From: RGIG1828 sp045654685
GTDB taxonomy: Bacteria; Bacillota; Clostridia; UMGS1810
Reading direction: 5' to 3'
Assembly: GCA_045654685.1 (NCBI GenBank)
Contig: JAZONV010000088.1
Coordinates: 1-64,000 of the forward strand
DNA: 64,000 bases
Shown here: positions 9,927 through 16,726 of the stretch, in pieces
How the letters are laid out: every line of letters starts with the position of its first letter
Numbering within the stretch: the first letter of the stretch is position 1
Position numbers and translations under genes: made by a program
Notes under the pieces: model-generated
Told to the model about the DNA's origin: nothing
What the model saw: the letters and a program-made list of their open reading frames with translations, nothing else
Databases searched by the model: none

Positions 9927-9983
9927 TTTTTTTATGAAAGGGGATTCCCCTTTCAAACCCCTTTTCGCTTGTTTCATATGTCG
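9925..9983. repeat. 59-bp repeat, copy A (includes GAAAGGGGA/TCCCCTTTC hairpin)
   Basis: This segment overlaps the end of spo0A and recurs essentially unchanged at 11286-11344, where it runs directly into the 283-bp repeat. It contains the palindrome GAAAGGGGATTCCCCTTTC, which could act as a weak terminator. In copy A the continuation is displaced to 10297 by inserted DNA. Confidence 0.8.
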
Positions 9984-10014
9984 GCTTGATGAGAAAAAAT
10001 TAAGGATGCTCATA

Positions 10015-10292
10015 CGGCAGTGCTTCTTAGGGGAGAATTGGTTTTGGATAGATATTTTCCGTTGATAGTGCGCAAAAAAATGCAGACATACGCCAGTATG
10101 ACTGCATTTTTTGTGTCTTCTCTAAACCGAAAAATATCTAACCCAAAACTGCCTCGCACTCAAAAATCTCGATTTTGAGTGCAGAACACGGAAAAAAGCT
10201 GAAGGAATCCTTGACGGATTTAGAAGCTTTTTGACACAGTTATGTGCCAAAATCGTGTTTTTTGAGCAATTTATCCCTAAGAAGCACTGCCG
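10015..10292. mobile_element. 278-bp MITE-like element with 18-bp terminal inverted repeats and TA flanks
   Basis: CGGCAGTGCTTCTTAGGG at 10015-10032 is perfectly inverted at 10275-10292, and both ends are flanked by TA (10013-10014 and 10293-10294), the target duplication of IS630/Tc1-mariner-type transposons. The interior folds strongly: an arm pair at 10040-10061/10127-10149, a TGCAG...CTGCA hairpin near 10080-10106, and a CACTCAAAA/TTTTGAGTG hairpin near 10157-10181. No coding capacity. The family assignment is inference from TIR style and TA flanks. Confidence 0.7.
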
Positions 10293-10296
10293 TAAT

Positions 10297-10579
10297 GTCG
10301 CCTCCGGCTCCTGATTCGCTAATCCTTAATTTTTCCATCCTCAAGTTCACCCGCCATATGAAAAGGCGAATTTTTCGCACCACAACTACGTACGAAATTT
10401 CCTGATATTTCGCACCAATAGATTCAAAAAATGTGAATGGGATATTTATCCGTAATTTTTGCGGAGGAAAACATCATTTGATCAAAAGGCAATATTGTAG
10501 GGGCGGATAATATCCGCCCGAAAAAGATTAATCTTTAATCTATATTTTCTGAAAGCATAATAATATCCTTTTGTTTTCT
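10297..10579. repeat. 283-bp direct repeat, copy A
   Basis: Ungapped match to 11341-11623 with about nine substitutions by eye. The last 45 bp are the 3' end of the SLOG gene. Together with 9925-9983 it makes a longer repeat unit that in copy A has been split by the MITE-bearing insertion. A sub-palindrome GGGCGGATAATATCCGCCC occurs near 10501-10519. Confidence 0.9.
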
Positions 10580-10978
10580 TTTGGCATATTTGAAAGAGGT
10601 GTATGCACCGCCGAATGTATGAGTTATATATGAAATTACTACATCTGATTTATCAATCATATATTCATTTCTTTTAATAATCGCAAGCTTCTTTGGAACT
10701 TTTTCAAGTGGGGGATATTCACTGAAGTCGTACAGATTCTTATTGTATTCTCGTTCCATATATGGGGTTACACATACACAGACGATATGAGAATATTTGT
10801 TTTTTAGTGCTTTCAAAGTTTTTGCACACAGTTTATCAAAATCTCCATAATCGCCAAGGAGAAATTCTTGTGCTCCATTTTGAATTAAATTTTCTAATGT
10901 GCACAATAAATATGGAGTGATATATGAGATTTCCTTTTGTGATAAGTCTCCGTGTCCGCAAAAAGTTACAATTTTCAT
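10535..10978 (-). CDS. SLOG-superfamily protein (YpsA/DUF1273-like)
   Basis: 147 residues, no signal peptide or membrane segment. The N-terminal MKIVTFCGHGD and the LGDYGDFD segment match the nucleotide-binding GH and glycine-rich loops of the SLOG (YpsA-like, Rossmann-type) superfamily. The C-terminal KRNEYMIDKSDVVI and GGAYTSFKYAKRKQK are also typical. SLOG proteins are thought to bind nucleotides or nucleotide-derived ligands and many sit in defence or stress loci; the function of this short stand-alone type is unknown. It is divergent from the small RHH gene at 11116 and its last 15 codons, stop included, lie inside the 283-bp repeat whose second copy (11579-11623) carries an orphan copy of the same gene end. 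Confidence 0.75.
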   Translation of the reverse strand: MKIVTFCGHGDLSQKEISYITPYLLCTLENLIQNGAQEFLLGDYGDFDKLCAKTLKALKNKYSHIVCVCVTPYMEREYNKNLYDFSEYPPLEKVPKKLAIIKRNEYMIDKSDVVISYITHTFGGAYTSFKYAKRKQKDIIMLSENID

Positions 10979-11048
10979 ATTGCACCCCCAAAAAAATATA
11001 CATCAGGCAATAAACCTTATAATTATGTTATCACAAAACATCAATATA

Positions 11049-11104
11049 TGCAATACAAACGCAATGCATACATATATATTTTTGTAATATACAATTGTAT
11101 TGCA
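11049..11104. promoter_or_regulatory. Inverted repeat in the SLOG/RHH divergent promoter region (possible operator)
   Basis: TGCAATACAA (11049-11058) and TTGTATTGCA (11095-11104) are a perfect 10-bp inverted repeat around an AT-rich core; the right arm touches the GAGGTG ribosome site of the RHH gene. RHH proteins usually bind short inverted or direct repeats in their own promoter, so autoregulation is plausible but untested. Confidence 0.5.
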
Positions 11105-11115
11105 GAGGTGATAAT

Positions 11116-11286
11116 ATGAAAAAGTTTAAGATACCATCAATTCCGCCAACCACAAATAAATGTATTCGTTTTCCGAACGATATAGTGGAAAGGGTAGAAA
11201 AGACAATAGAAGGGAAAAACTGCACTTTCACAGCTTTTGTTATTGAAGCGGTAAGGGTTGCTCTCGAAAATGTTGAGCAAGAGTAA
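11116..11286 (+). CDS. Small ribbon-helix-helix (CopG/Arc-like) protein
   Basis: 56 residues. The start is ATG 11116 after GAGGTG (11105-11110); an in-frame TTG at 11095 would lie inside the inverted repeat and lacks a ribosome site. The pattern is a short basic strand (TTNKCIRFPNDI) followed by two helices (VERVEKTIEGK and FTAFVIEAVRVALENV), typical of the RHH fold, which dimerises and inserts its strand into the DNA major groove. Such small proteins are often antitoxins or local repressors. No toxin partner is visible; the divergent neighbour is the SLOG protein. The stop codon falls at the left edge of repeat copy B. Confidence 0.7.
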   Translation: MKKFKIPSIPPTTNKCIRFPNDIVERVEKTIEGKNCTFTAFVIEAVRVALENVEQE

Positions 11287-11623
11287 GTTTTTTTATGAAA
11301 GGGGATTCCCCTTTCAAACCCCTTTTCGCTTGTTTCATATGTCGCCTACGGCTCCGGATTCGCTAATCCTTAATTTTTCCATCCTCAAGTTCACCCGCCA
11401 TATGAAAAGGCGAATTTTTCGCACCACAACTACTTACGAAATTTCCTGATATTTCGCACCAATAGGTTCAAAAAATGTGAAGGGGATATTCATCCGTAAT
11501 TTTTGCGGAGGAAAACATCATTTGATCAAAAGGCAATATTGTAGGGGCGGATACTATCCGCTCGGAAAAGATTAATCTTTAATCTATATTTTCTGAAAGC
11601 ATAATAATATCCTTTTGTTTTCT
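11286..11623. repeat. Direct repeat copy B (59 bp + 283 bp, uninterrupted)
   Basis: Uninterrupted version of 9925-9983 joined to 10297-10579. It ends at 11623 in the middle of what would be the SLOG reading frame, so it contains only the orphan 3' tail of a second SLOG copy. The copy pair brackets the SLOG-RHH genes. Confidence 0.9.
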
Positions 11624-11640
11624 GTATTTTGCATTCAGCC

Positions 11641-11680
11641 AAAAAAACCTCACAAATTTCATTTAGAAACTTGTGAGGTT
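11641..11680 (-). terminator. Terminator of rhaA
   Basis: Read on the minus strand, AACCTCACAA and TTGTGAGGTT (11671-11680 and 11646-11655 on the plus strand) form a 10-bp stem followed by a run of T residues. It lies 26 nt after the rhaA stop codon. Confidence 0.9.
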
Positions 11681-11705
11681 TGATTTTTGTGATTATATTC
11701 TGAAA

Positions 11706-12971
11706 TTATCTTTTTGAGAGAACTTCTTTTTCATATTTCTGAACTTCGGAAAGCCATTGGAGACCAACGCCTTTATTTGTCTGTTCGCAGTAGTAATCCC
11801 AAACGAGAGCAAAGGGAGCGGCTTTGAATTCTTCCTTATAAGCAAGTCTTGCAGTAACGTCACCGTCAAGTTCAAGCTGTTTCATCTTGTCGTTTGGCTG
11901 GAGAAGTGCGGCAAGCATAGCTTTTCTTGTGTTTCTGATACCGATTACCCAAGCGGCAATACGGTTGATTGATGCATCAAAGAAGTCTGTTGCAACATAG
12001 GTCTTATCAAGTTTGCCCATTCTTACAAGTTCTTCAAAGATTGCTCTTGTTTCATCATCAATACCAACAACGTGGTCAGAATCCCATCTGATTGCTCTTG
12101 TAACGTGGAGAAGAACAGAATCAGAGAATGTGAAAATTCCGGAGAGTTTGTTGGAAACAGTTTCGGTTGGGTGATAGTGACCATTATCAAGTGTTGCAAT
12201 GATGTGGTCTTTGTTTGCTTTCATAACATAGCCCATGCAGAATTCGTGTGAACCAACTGTATAACTTTCTGCACCGATACCGAATACTTTTGATTCAATA
12301 CCGTCAATAACATTTTCAACATCTTTTGTTGCTTCGAAAATTTCGTCATAGGATTTTTTGAGTCTCATTCTGGGAGAGAGAGCATCAACGGGGAATTCTT
12401 TGTCGCCATCGGGAGTCCAGTGGTTAATAACACAGGGGAAACCTGTCTTTTTAGCAAAGTATTCACCGATTCTTCTGCAGGCAATACCATGACGTACCCA
12501 AAAACTTCTGATGTTTTCGTCAGCACATGAAAGTGTACCTTTATCTGTGCTTAAAGGATGAGCAAAATAGGTGGGGTTAAAATCAAGTCCCATGCCGTTT
12601 TCAACAGCAAAATCTACCCATTTGTCATAGTGTTCGGGTTTGATGGAATCACGTTCAACATAGGTGTCTGCTTCTATGTAATTTGCGTGAATGTTAATTT
12701 TGATTTTTCCGGGAATAAATTTCAGCGCTTCTGAAATATCCTGACGGAGTTCTTCGCCGTTTTGTGCTTTTCCGGGATAGTTACCTGTTGTCTGAATACC
12801 GCCGGTCAGGGATTTATCTTCTTTAATCTCTGTTCCTCCAACATCATCGCCCTGCCAGCAGTGCATTGATATGGGTGTTTCGTCAACTGTTTTGATTGCA
12901 CTGTCAACATCTATTCCGTAGCGTGCATAAAACTCTTTGGCAAGTTCATAGCCTTTTTTTACATCGTACAT
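11706..12971 (-). CDS. rhaA: L-rhamnose isomerase
   Basis: Interconverts L-rhamnose and L-rhamnulose, the first step of rhamnose use. The chain has the family signatures PISMHCWQGDDVGG near the N terminus, INIHANY, FNPTYFAHP, VINHWTPDG, ESYTVGSHEFCMGY, ATLDNGHYHPTE and WDSDHVV, which include the metal-binding acidic and histidine residues. I start at the ATG giving MYDVKKGYELAKEFY (421 residues, the usual length); the frame is open for 28 more codons upstream, but those residues do not look like rhaA. The ribosome site before 12971 is poor (AGAAAGG about 15 nt away), so the start is not certain. rhaB and rhaD are not adjacent. It ends at a strong terminator. Confidence 0.95.
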   Translation of the reverse strand: MYDVKKGYELAKEFYARYGIDVDSAIKTVDETPISMHCWQGDDVGGTEIKEDKSLTGGIQTTGNYPGKAQNGEELRQDISEALKFIPGKIKINIHANYIEADTYVERDSIKPEHYDKWVDFAVENGMGLDFNPTYFAHPLSTDKGTLSCADENIRSFWVRHGIACRRIGEYFAKKTGFPCVINHWTPDGDKEFPVDALSPRMRLKKSYDEIFEATKDVENVIDGIESKVFGIGAESYTVGSHEFCMGYVMKANKDHIIATLDNGHYHPTETVSNKLSGIFTFSDSVLLHVTRAIRWDSDHVVGIDDETRAIFEELVRMGKLDKTYVATDFFDASINRIAAWVIGIRNTRKAMLAALLQPNDKMKQLELDGDVTARLAYKEEFKAAPFALVWDYYCEQTNKGVGLQWLSEVQKYEKEVLSKR

Positions 12972-13088
12972 AGGTTTAGTCCGTAGCCTTTCTGCCCATA
13001 TGATTTTTTTGTCTCCTGTGCCGTGGGCAAGACAAAGGAGTATATATTCAAACACATTTGCCTGTAGGGCATGGGTTTGCTTTAAAAA

Positions 13089-13685
13089 TTAATGTTTTTC
13101 TTCCAGAGCTTTTATCTTTGCTGCAAAAAGACGAAGATACATAACGGCGGCAAAAATAAGAATAATATCGCAAATATATATAATGAGATTTATAAGTGTC
13201 GGCTTAACATTCATATGAAGTATGGGGAGAAGAAGCAAAAATACCAATACAACATCAATGACAAAAGTACACACTTTTCCATACCATTTTGCACCAAAGA
13301 CCTGACCGCCTTTGTTAATGAGAACAAGTCCCATAACACCCATGCTGATTTCTTTTACAAAAAGAATAGCTGCAACGGAAAGCATGAGAGGATATTTGAG
13401 CATCAGACAAAGAGCTACGGCAAATTGATAGAGCTTGTCCGCTATTGGGTCAATTGTTTTTCCAAGGTCTGTGACACAGTTGAAGTGTCTTGCAATTTTG
13501 CCGTCGAGAAAATCAGTCACAAATCCTGCAACCATAACCGCAAATGCAGGATAATATTCATCGGGTGACTTTGCACAGGTATATAGCCACACAAAAATGG
13601 GGATAAGTATGATCCTGATATACACAAGTATATTAGGAACGGTAAATATTTCGTTTTTTATACTGCTGTTACCTGCGCCTGACAT
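13089..13685 (-). CDS. pgsA: CDP-diacylglycerol--glycerol-3-phosphate 3-phosphatidyltransferase
   Basis: Membrane enzyme that makes phosphatidylglycerol phosphate, the committed step to acidic phospholipids. 198 residues with about five membrane segments. The CDP-alcohol phosphatidyltransferase motif D-G-x2-A-R-x8-G-x3-D-x3-D is intact (DGKIARHF...DLGKTIDPIADK). It lies 117 nt upstream of rhaA on the same strand. The promoter is near-consensus and holds a perfect DnaA box (separate entry), which could tie phospholipid synthesis to replication. Other CDP-alcohol transferases (such as cardiolipin type) are possible, but the neighbourhood and sequence fit PgsA best. Confidence 0.9.
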   Translation of the reverse strand: MSGAGNSSIKNEIFTVPNILVYIRIILIPIFVWLYTCAKSPDEYYPAFAVMVAGFVTDFLDGKIARHFNCVTDLGKTIDPIADKLYQFAVALCLMLKYPLMLSVAAILFVKEISMGVMGLVLINKGGQVFGAKWYGKVCTFVIDVVLVFLLLLPILHMNVKPTLINLIIYICDIILIFAAVMYLRLFAAKIKALEEKH

Positions 13686-13725
13686 TTACAAAACACGCCT
13701 TTTTACTATATTTTCACATATTATA

Positions 13726-13754
13726 ATTATACATATTATCCACAAATTTGTCAA
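13726..13754 (-). promoter_or_regulatory. Consensus promoter of pgsA containing a DnaA box
   Basis: On the minus strand TTGACA (13754-13749), a 17-bp spacer and TATAAT (13731-13726) form a perfect sigma-A promoter. The plus-strand sequence TTATCCACA (13736-13744), a consensus DnaA box, sits inside the spacer, so bound DnaA would compete with RNA polymerase. Confidence 0.8.
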
Positions 13755-13841
13755 TATCTTTTAAGGGAATGTGAATTGGACGTTTTGCCATAAGTTCCAC
13801 CTTCCAATCGTGCTTTGTACTCTTGGGGTGTCACTTAATAT

Positions 13842-14012
13842 GAATTCCAAAGGAATTCATTGAAGTTAAAACTCGCCAAAGCGAGTTTTTTCCATAATGT
13901 CTGCTATGCAGACATTTCATGCTGCGAAGCAGTATTTCATGAAACCGAAGGTTTTATTTCATGCACCTTCAGGTGCATTTCATTCTCACTAATTGATTTT
14001 CAATCAGTGAGA
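13842..14012. repeat. Array of seven short hairpins with constant ATTTCAT linkers
   Basis: Hairpins in order: GAATTCC/GGAATTC (13842-13858), AAACTCGC/GCGAGTTT, TGTCTGC/GCAGACA, CTGC/GCAG, AAACC/GGTTT, GCACCT/AGGTGC and a 12-bp stem CTCACTAATTGA/TCAATCAGTGAG. From the third hairpin on they are separated by ATTTCAT-type linkers. Loops are mostly 2-4 nt (AAA, TAT, GAA, TC). No coding frame. The last two hairpins and the linker between them recur inverted at 38860-38919. The rest of the pgsA-coaX gap holds only the two promoters. Confidence 0.8.
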
Positions 14013-14043
14013 TATTCCCTCCGGTTTCTATTCTTTGATTATG

Positions 14044-14072
14044 TTGACAAATTATCAATGATTTGTTAAAAT
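14044..14072 (+). promoter_or_regulatory. Predicted promoter of coaX
   Basis: TTGACA (14044-14049), a 17-bp spacer and TAAAAT (14067-14072), 50 nt before the coaX start. Confidence 0.75.
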
Positions 14073-14122
14073 AACATTGAAAAAAGCAAATTTCCCATGC
14101 TTTGGGAAAGGGGAGAGAAGTT

Positions 14123-14890
14123 ATGATACTTGCAATAGATATAGGCAATACAAATATTGTTCTTGGAGGATTTGAAGAAGACACACTCAAATTCGTTGCC
14201 AGAATTGCCACTAATGCTGTGAAAACAGAAGATGAATATGCCACAAAAATAAAGAGCATTCTTGCTCTTCACAAAGTTGACAACAAAGCTGTTAAAGGTG
14301 CCATAATTTCGTCTGTTGTGCCGCCTCTTAACAGTATTATGAAAAAAGCGGTAAACATTGTCTATGGTGTGGATGCTATCATGGTGGGCCCCGGAATAAA
14401 AACAGGAATTAACATTCAATGTGATAATCCTTCAACAGTTGGTGCGGACCTTATCTGTGCCTGTGTTGCGGCGCACCACATATATAAAAGTCCGTCTCTT
14501 ATAATTGATATGGGAACTGCCACAAAAATGATGGTTATGGACGAAAAAGGAACATTTATCGGTGTTTCCATTATTCCCGGTGTGGGAATTGGTCTGAAAG
14601 CACTTGCATCAGGTACAGCACAGCTTCCCCAGATAAGCCTTGAAGCTCCCAAATCCGTAATTGGTAAAAATACGGCAGATTGTATGCGTTCGGGAGTTGT
14701 TTTCGGAAATGCAAGCCTTATAGACGGTATGATTGACAGATTCAATGAGGAAATGGGGCAGGAACTGCCGCTTATTGCAACGGGTGGACTTTCTTCAACC
14801 ATTATTCCCCATTGCAAACATAATATAACTTTTGATGAGCATCTTTTGTTAAAGGGACTCAAAATACTCTATGATAAAAATTTCAAATGA
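14123..14890 (+). CDS. coaX: Type III pantothenate kinase
   Basis: Phosphorylates pantothenate, the first step of coenzyme A synthesis; cytoplasmic. 255 residues from ATG 14123, chosen because it gives the canonical MILAIDIGNTN start and follows GGGGAGAG. Family motifs: phosphate loop DIGNTN with the catalytic Asp at residue 6, VGPGIKTG, the nucleotide and substrate loop IDMGTATK, IIPGVGIG, and TGGLS near the C terminus. The next gene is an ECF S component, which fits a pantothenate uptake and activation pair. Confidence 0.95.
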   Translation: MILAIDIGNTNIVLGGFEEDTLKFVARIATNAVKTEDEYATKIKSILALHKVDNKAVKGAIISSVVPPLNSIMKKAVNIVYGVDAIMVGPGIKTGINIQCDNPSTVGADLICACVAAHHIYKSPSLIIDMGTATKMMVMDEKGTFIGVSIIPGVGIGLKALASGTAQLPQISLEAPKSVIGKNTADCMRSGVVFGNASLIDGMIDRFNEEMGQELPLIATGGLSSTIIPHCKHNITFDEHLLLKGLKILYDKNFK

Positions 14891-15013
14891 TAAAAACAAC
14901 GGGGGAAAAAGCGCAGATAATAACTGCGACTTGAAAAAAGTACCTTGTTTATATAAATATTCTATAATAAAGCGTTGTATCTTGAATAAGAACGACAGCA
15001 AGGAGGAATTTTT

Positions 15014-15598
15014 ATGACAAAAGAAAAGAAAGTTGACACCTACTCATTGGTGCTCGGTGCAATTCTGACGGCTTTGGTAATTATACTTCAGTTTATGGGC
15101 TCGTTCATAAAATTTGGCCCGTTTTCTGTATCATTGGTATTGATTCCCATAGTTATAGGAGCTGCTACCTGCAAAAAAGGAATTGGAGCCTGGCTTGGAC
15201 TCGTTTTCGGGCTTGTTGTTCTCATTTCGGGGGACGCTGCATTGTTTCTTGCAGTAAATGTTCCCGGAACAATTCTTACAGTTCTCTTGAAAGGCACAGC
15301 CTGCGGATATGTTGCCGCGCTTTGCTACAGCCTGATTGAAAAGTATAACAAATATGTTGCTGTGATTGTTGCGGCAATTGTTTGTCCCGTGGTAAACACC
15401 GGTATATTTTTACTTGGATGTCTTGCATTTTTTATGGATACAGTATCCGGATGGGCACAGGCGGCAGGTCTTGGCGGAGGAGTAGCACACTATATGATTT
15501 TTGGTCTTGTGGGTGCAAATTTTCTCTTTGAACTGGCAGTTAATATTTTGCTTTGTCCCATTGTTGTGAGAATACTTAATATATTCAGAAAAAAATAG
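15014..15598 (+). CDS. ECF transporter substrate-binding (S) component, probably for pantothenate
   Basis: 194 residues, about six membrane helices, with the small-residue-rich character of ECF S proteins (ILTALVIILQF, FSVSLVLIPIVIGA, LGLVFGLVVL). S components bind a vitamin and pair with a shared EcfT/EcfA module encoded elsewhere. The substrate is inferred only from the coaX neighbour 123 nt upstream; other vitamins are possible. The ribosome site AAGGAGG precedes the ATG. Confidence 0.75.
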   Translation: MTKEKKVDTYSLVLGAILTALVIILQFMGSFIKFGPFSVSLVLIPIVIGAATCKKGIGAWLGLVFGLVVLISGDAALFLAVNVPGTILTVLLKGTACGYVAALCYSLIEKYNKYVAVIVAAIVCPVVNTGIFLLGCLAFFMDTVSGWAQAAGLGGGVAHYMIFGLVGANFLFELAVNILLCPIVVRILNIFRKK

Positions 15599-15640
15599 AT
15601 TTCATAAACCGGGTGCATTTTGCACGACGATATAACAAAA

Positions 15641-15685
15641 TATCCCCTTTGGAATCTGTGCTGTGCACAGTATTCCAAAGGGGAT
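15641..15685. terminator. Bidirectional terminator between convergent genes
   Basis: ATCCCCTTTGGAAT and ATTCCAAAGGGGAT form a 14-bp stem extended by CTGTG/CACAG around a small loop, between the ECF gene and the convergent AraC gene. Confidence 0.85.
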
Positions 15686-15708
15686 TTACTGTTTGAAAAA
15701 AAGAGATT

Positions 15709-16512
15709 TTACAGGTCGGATTTGGAGTTTGAGTTTCCGATATATTCTTTAGGCGATGTTCCCATTTCACTTTTAAACACCGATGAAAAATAGAGCGGGT
15801 CCGTAAATCCTGAAAGAAGTGCCACATTTTTTACAGAGTCTATTCCGTGGTCAAAAAGAGTGACAGCATATTTGATTCTGAGAGTTCTCAGATATTGTGA
15901 AAATCCGGTTTTCATTTCTTTTTTGAATATGTTGGAAATATATTTTGGATTATATGAAAGTTCTTTTGCAACCTCGCCGAGAGAAAGAGACGGGTCGTTG
16001 AAACGGGTTTCCATAATTTCCAAAATCTTATGGAAAAGATCGTTTTTGGGTGAATTGGCACAATTTAGCCTTGAAAATGAATAGTACAAAATGCTCTCTG
16101 ATGCCAGATCAATAGTTTCCTCGTTTGCTCTTGAAAGACTTTCCTTCCACATGGGAATGAGGCTGTCGTGTCCCAAAAACATCCGGTTGTTTTTGTGAAT
16201 ATTGAATCGTCTGAAAAGTTCATCGGAGCGTGAGCCTTCAAAATTAATATACATATATTCACATCCCGCCTCCACCTCTGCATACATCTCCTCATCTTTA
16301 AAAGCAAATATGAGAGAGTTGGCAGAAAACTTAAGGCGGGTATTGTCAAACACAAAGGTTCCTGAGCCTTTTGTCACAAGTATCATCCGGTTTAACTGAA
16401 TTGTATGTTTTTGCCTCATAACATCCGTATCCACTTCCCATACAAAGCAGGAAACCGAAAGACTTTCAGTATATTGGGGTGTAACAAACTTGCATATGTT
16501 ATCTCTTTTCAT
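15709..16512 (-). CDS. AraC-family transcriptional regulator (cupin + HTH)
   Basis: 267 residues: an N-terminal AraC-type sensor cupin (about 1-150) and a C-terminal double helix-turn-helix (about 165-262) with LSLGEVAKELSYNPKYISNI and a second HTH ending GFTDPLYFSSVFKSEMGTSP, the AraC signature. It probably senses a sugar or sugar derivative. It is divergent from the Gfo/Idh/MocA gene at 16727, so local control of that gene is likely. A good promoter (16534-16562) precedes it. Confidence 0.9.
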   Translation of the reverse strand: MKRDNICKFVTPQYTESLSVSCFVWEVDTDVMRQKHTIQLNRMILVTKGSGTFVFDNTRLKFSANSLIFAFKDEEMYAEVEAGCEYMYINFEGSRSDELFRRFNIHKNNRMFLGHDSLIPMWKESLSRANEETIDLASESILYYSFSRLNCANSPKNDLFHKILEIMETRFNDPSLSLGEVAKELSYNPKYISNIFKKEMKTGFSQYLRTLRIKYAVTLFDHGIDSVKNVALLSGFTDPLYFSSVFKSEMGTSPKEYIGNSNSKSDL

Positions 16513-16533
16513 ATATAATCATCCTTTTGTTAC

Positions 16534-16562
16534 ATTATATAATAAATATGGGCTCATTGCAA
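16534..16562 (-). promoter_or_regulatory. Predicted promoter of the AraC gene at 15709
   Basis: On the minus strand TTGCAA, a 17-bp spacer and TATAAT. On the plus strand a TATAAT (16628-16633) without a good -35 lies before the oxidoreductase gene, which would suit an activator-dependent promoter. Confidence 0.6.
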
Positions 16563-16726
16563 TACAAATTAAACTTTTTTAAATGTATATATGGAAAATT
16601 TCTATTCCTTTAGAAAGAAATGCTTGATATAATCTAAAAAAGAGACTAAAGGTCAGAGCATATATCGGGATGACTGAATTAATTTGGTATTCCGGTATGA
16701 TATAAAAAAAGAAAAGGGGTATTATT

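Noticed and set aside
13092..13568. 158-codon plus-strand frame opposite pgsA
   Set aside because: A shadow of pgsA: no ribosome site, Lys/Asn/His-rich composition, and the pgsA motifs on the other strand are intact.
14891..15013. Possible riboswitch or separate promoter before the ECF gene
   Set aside because: A TATAAT lies at about 14964 but no -35 at proper spacing and no recognisable riboswitch core; left unannotated.
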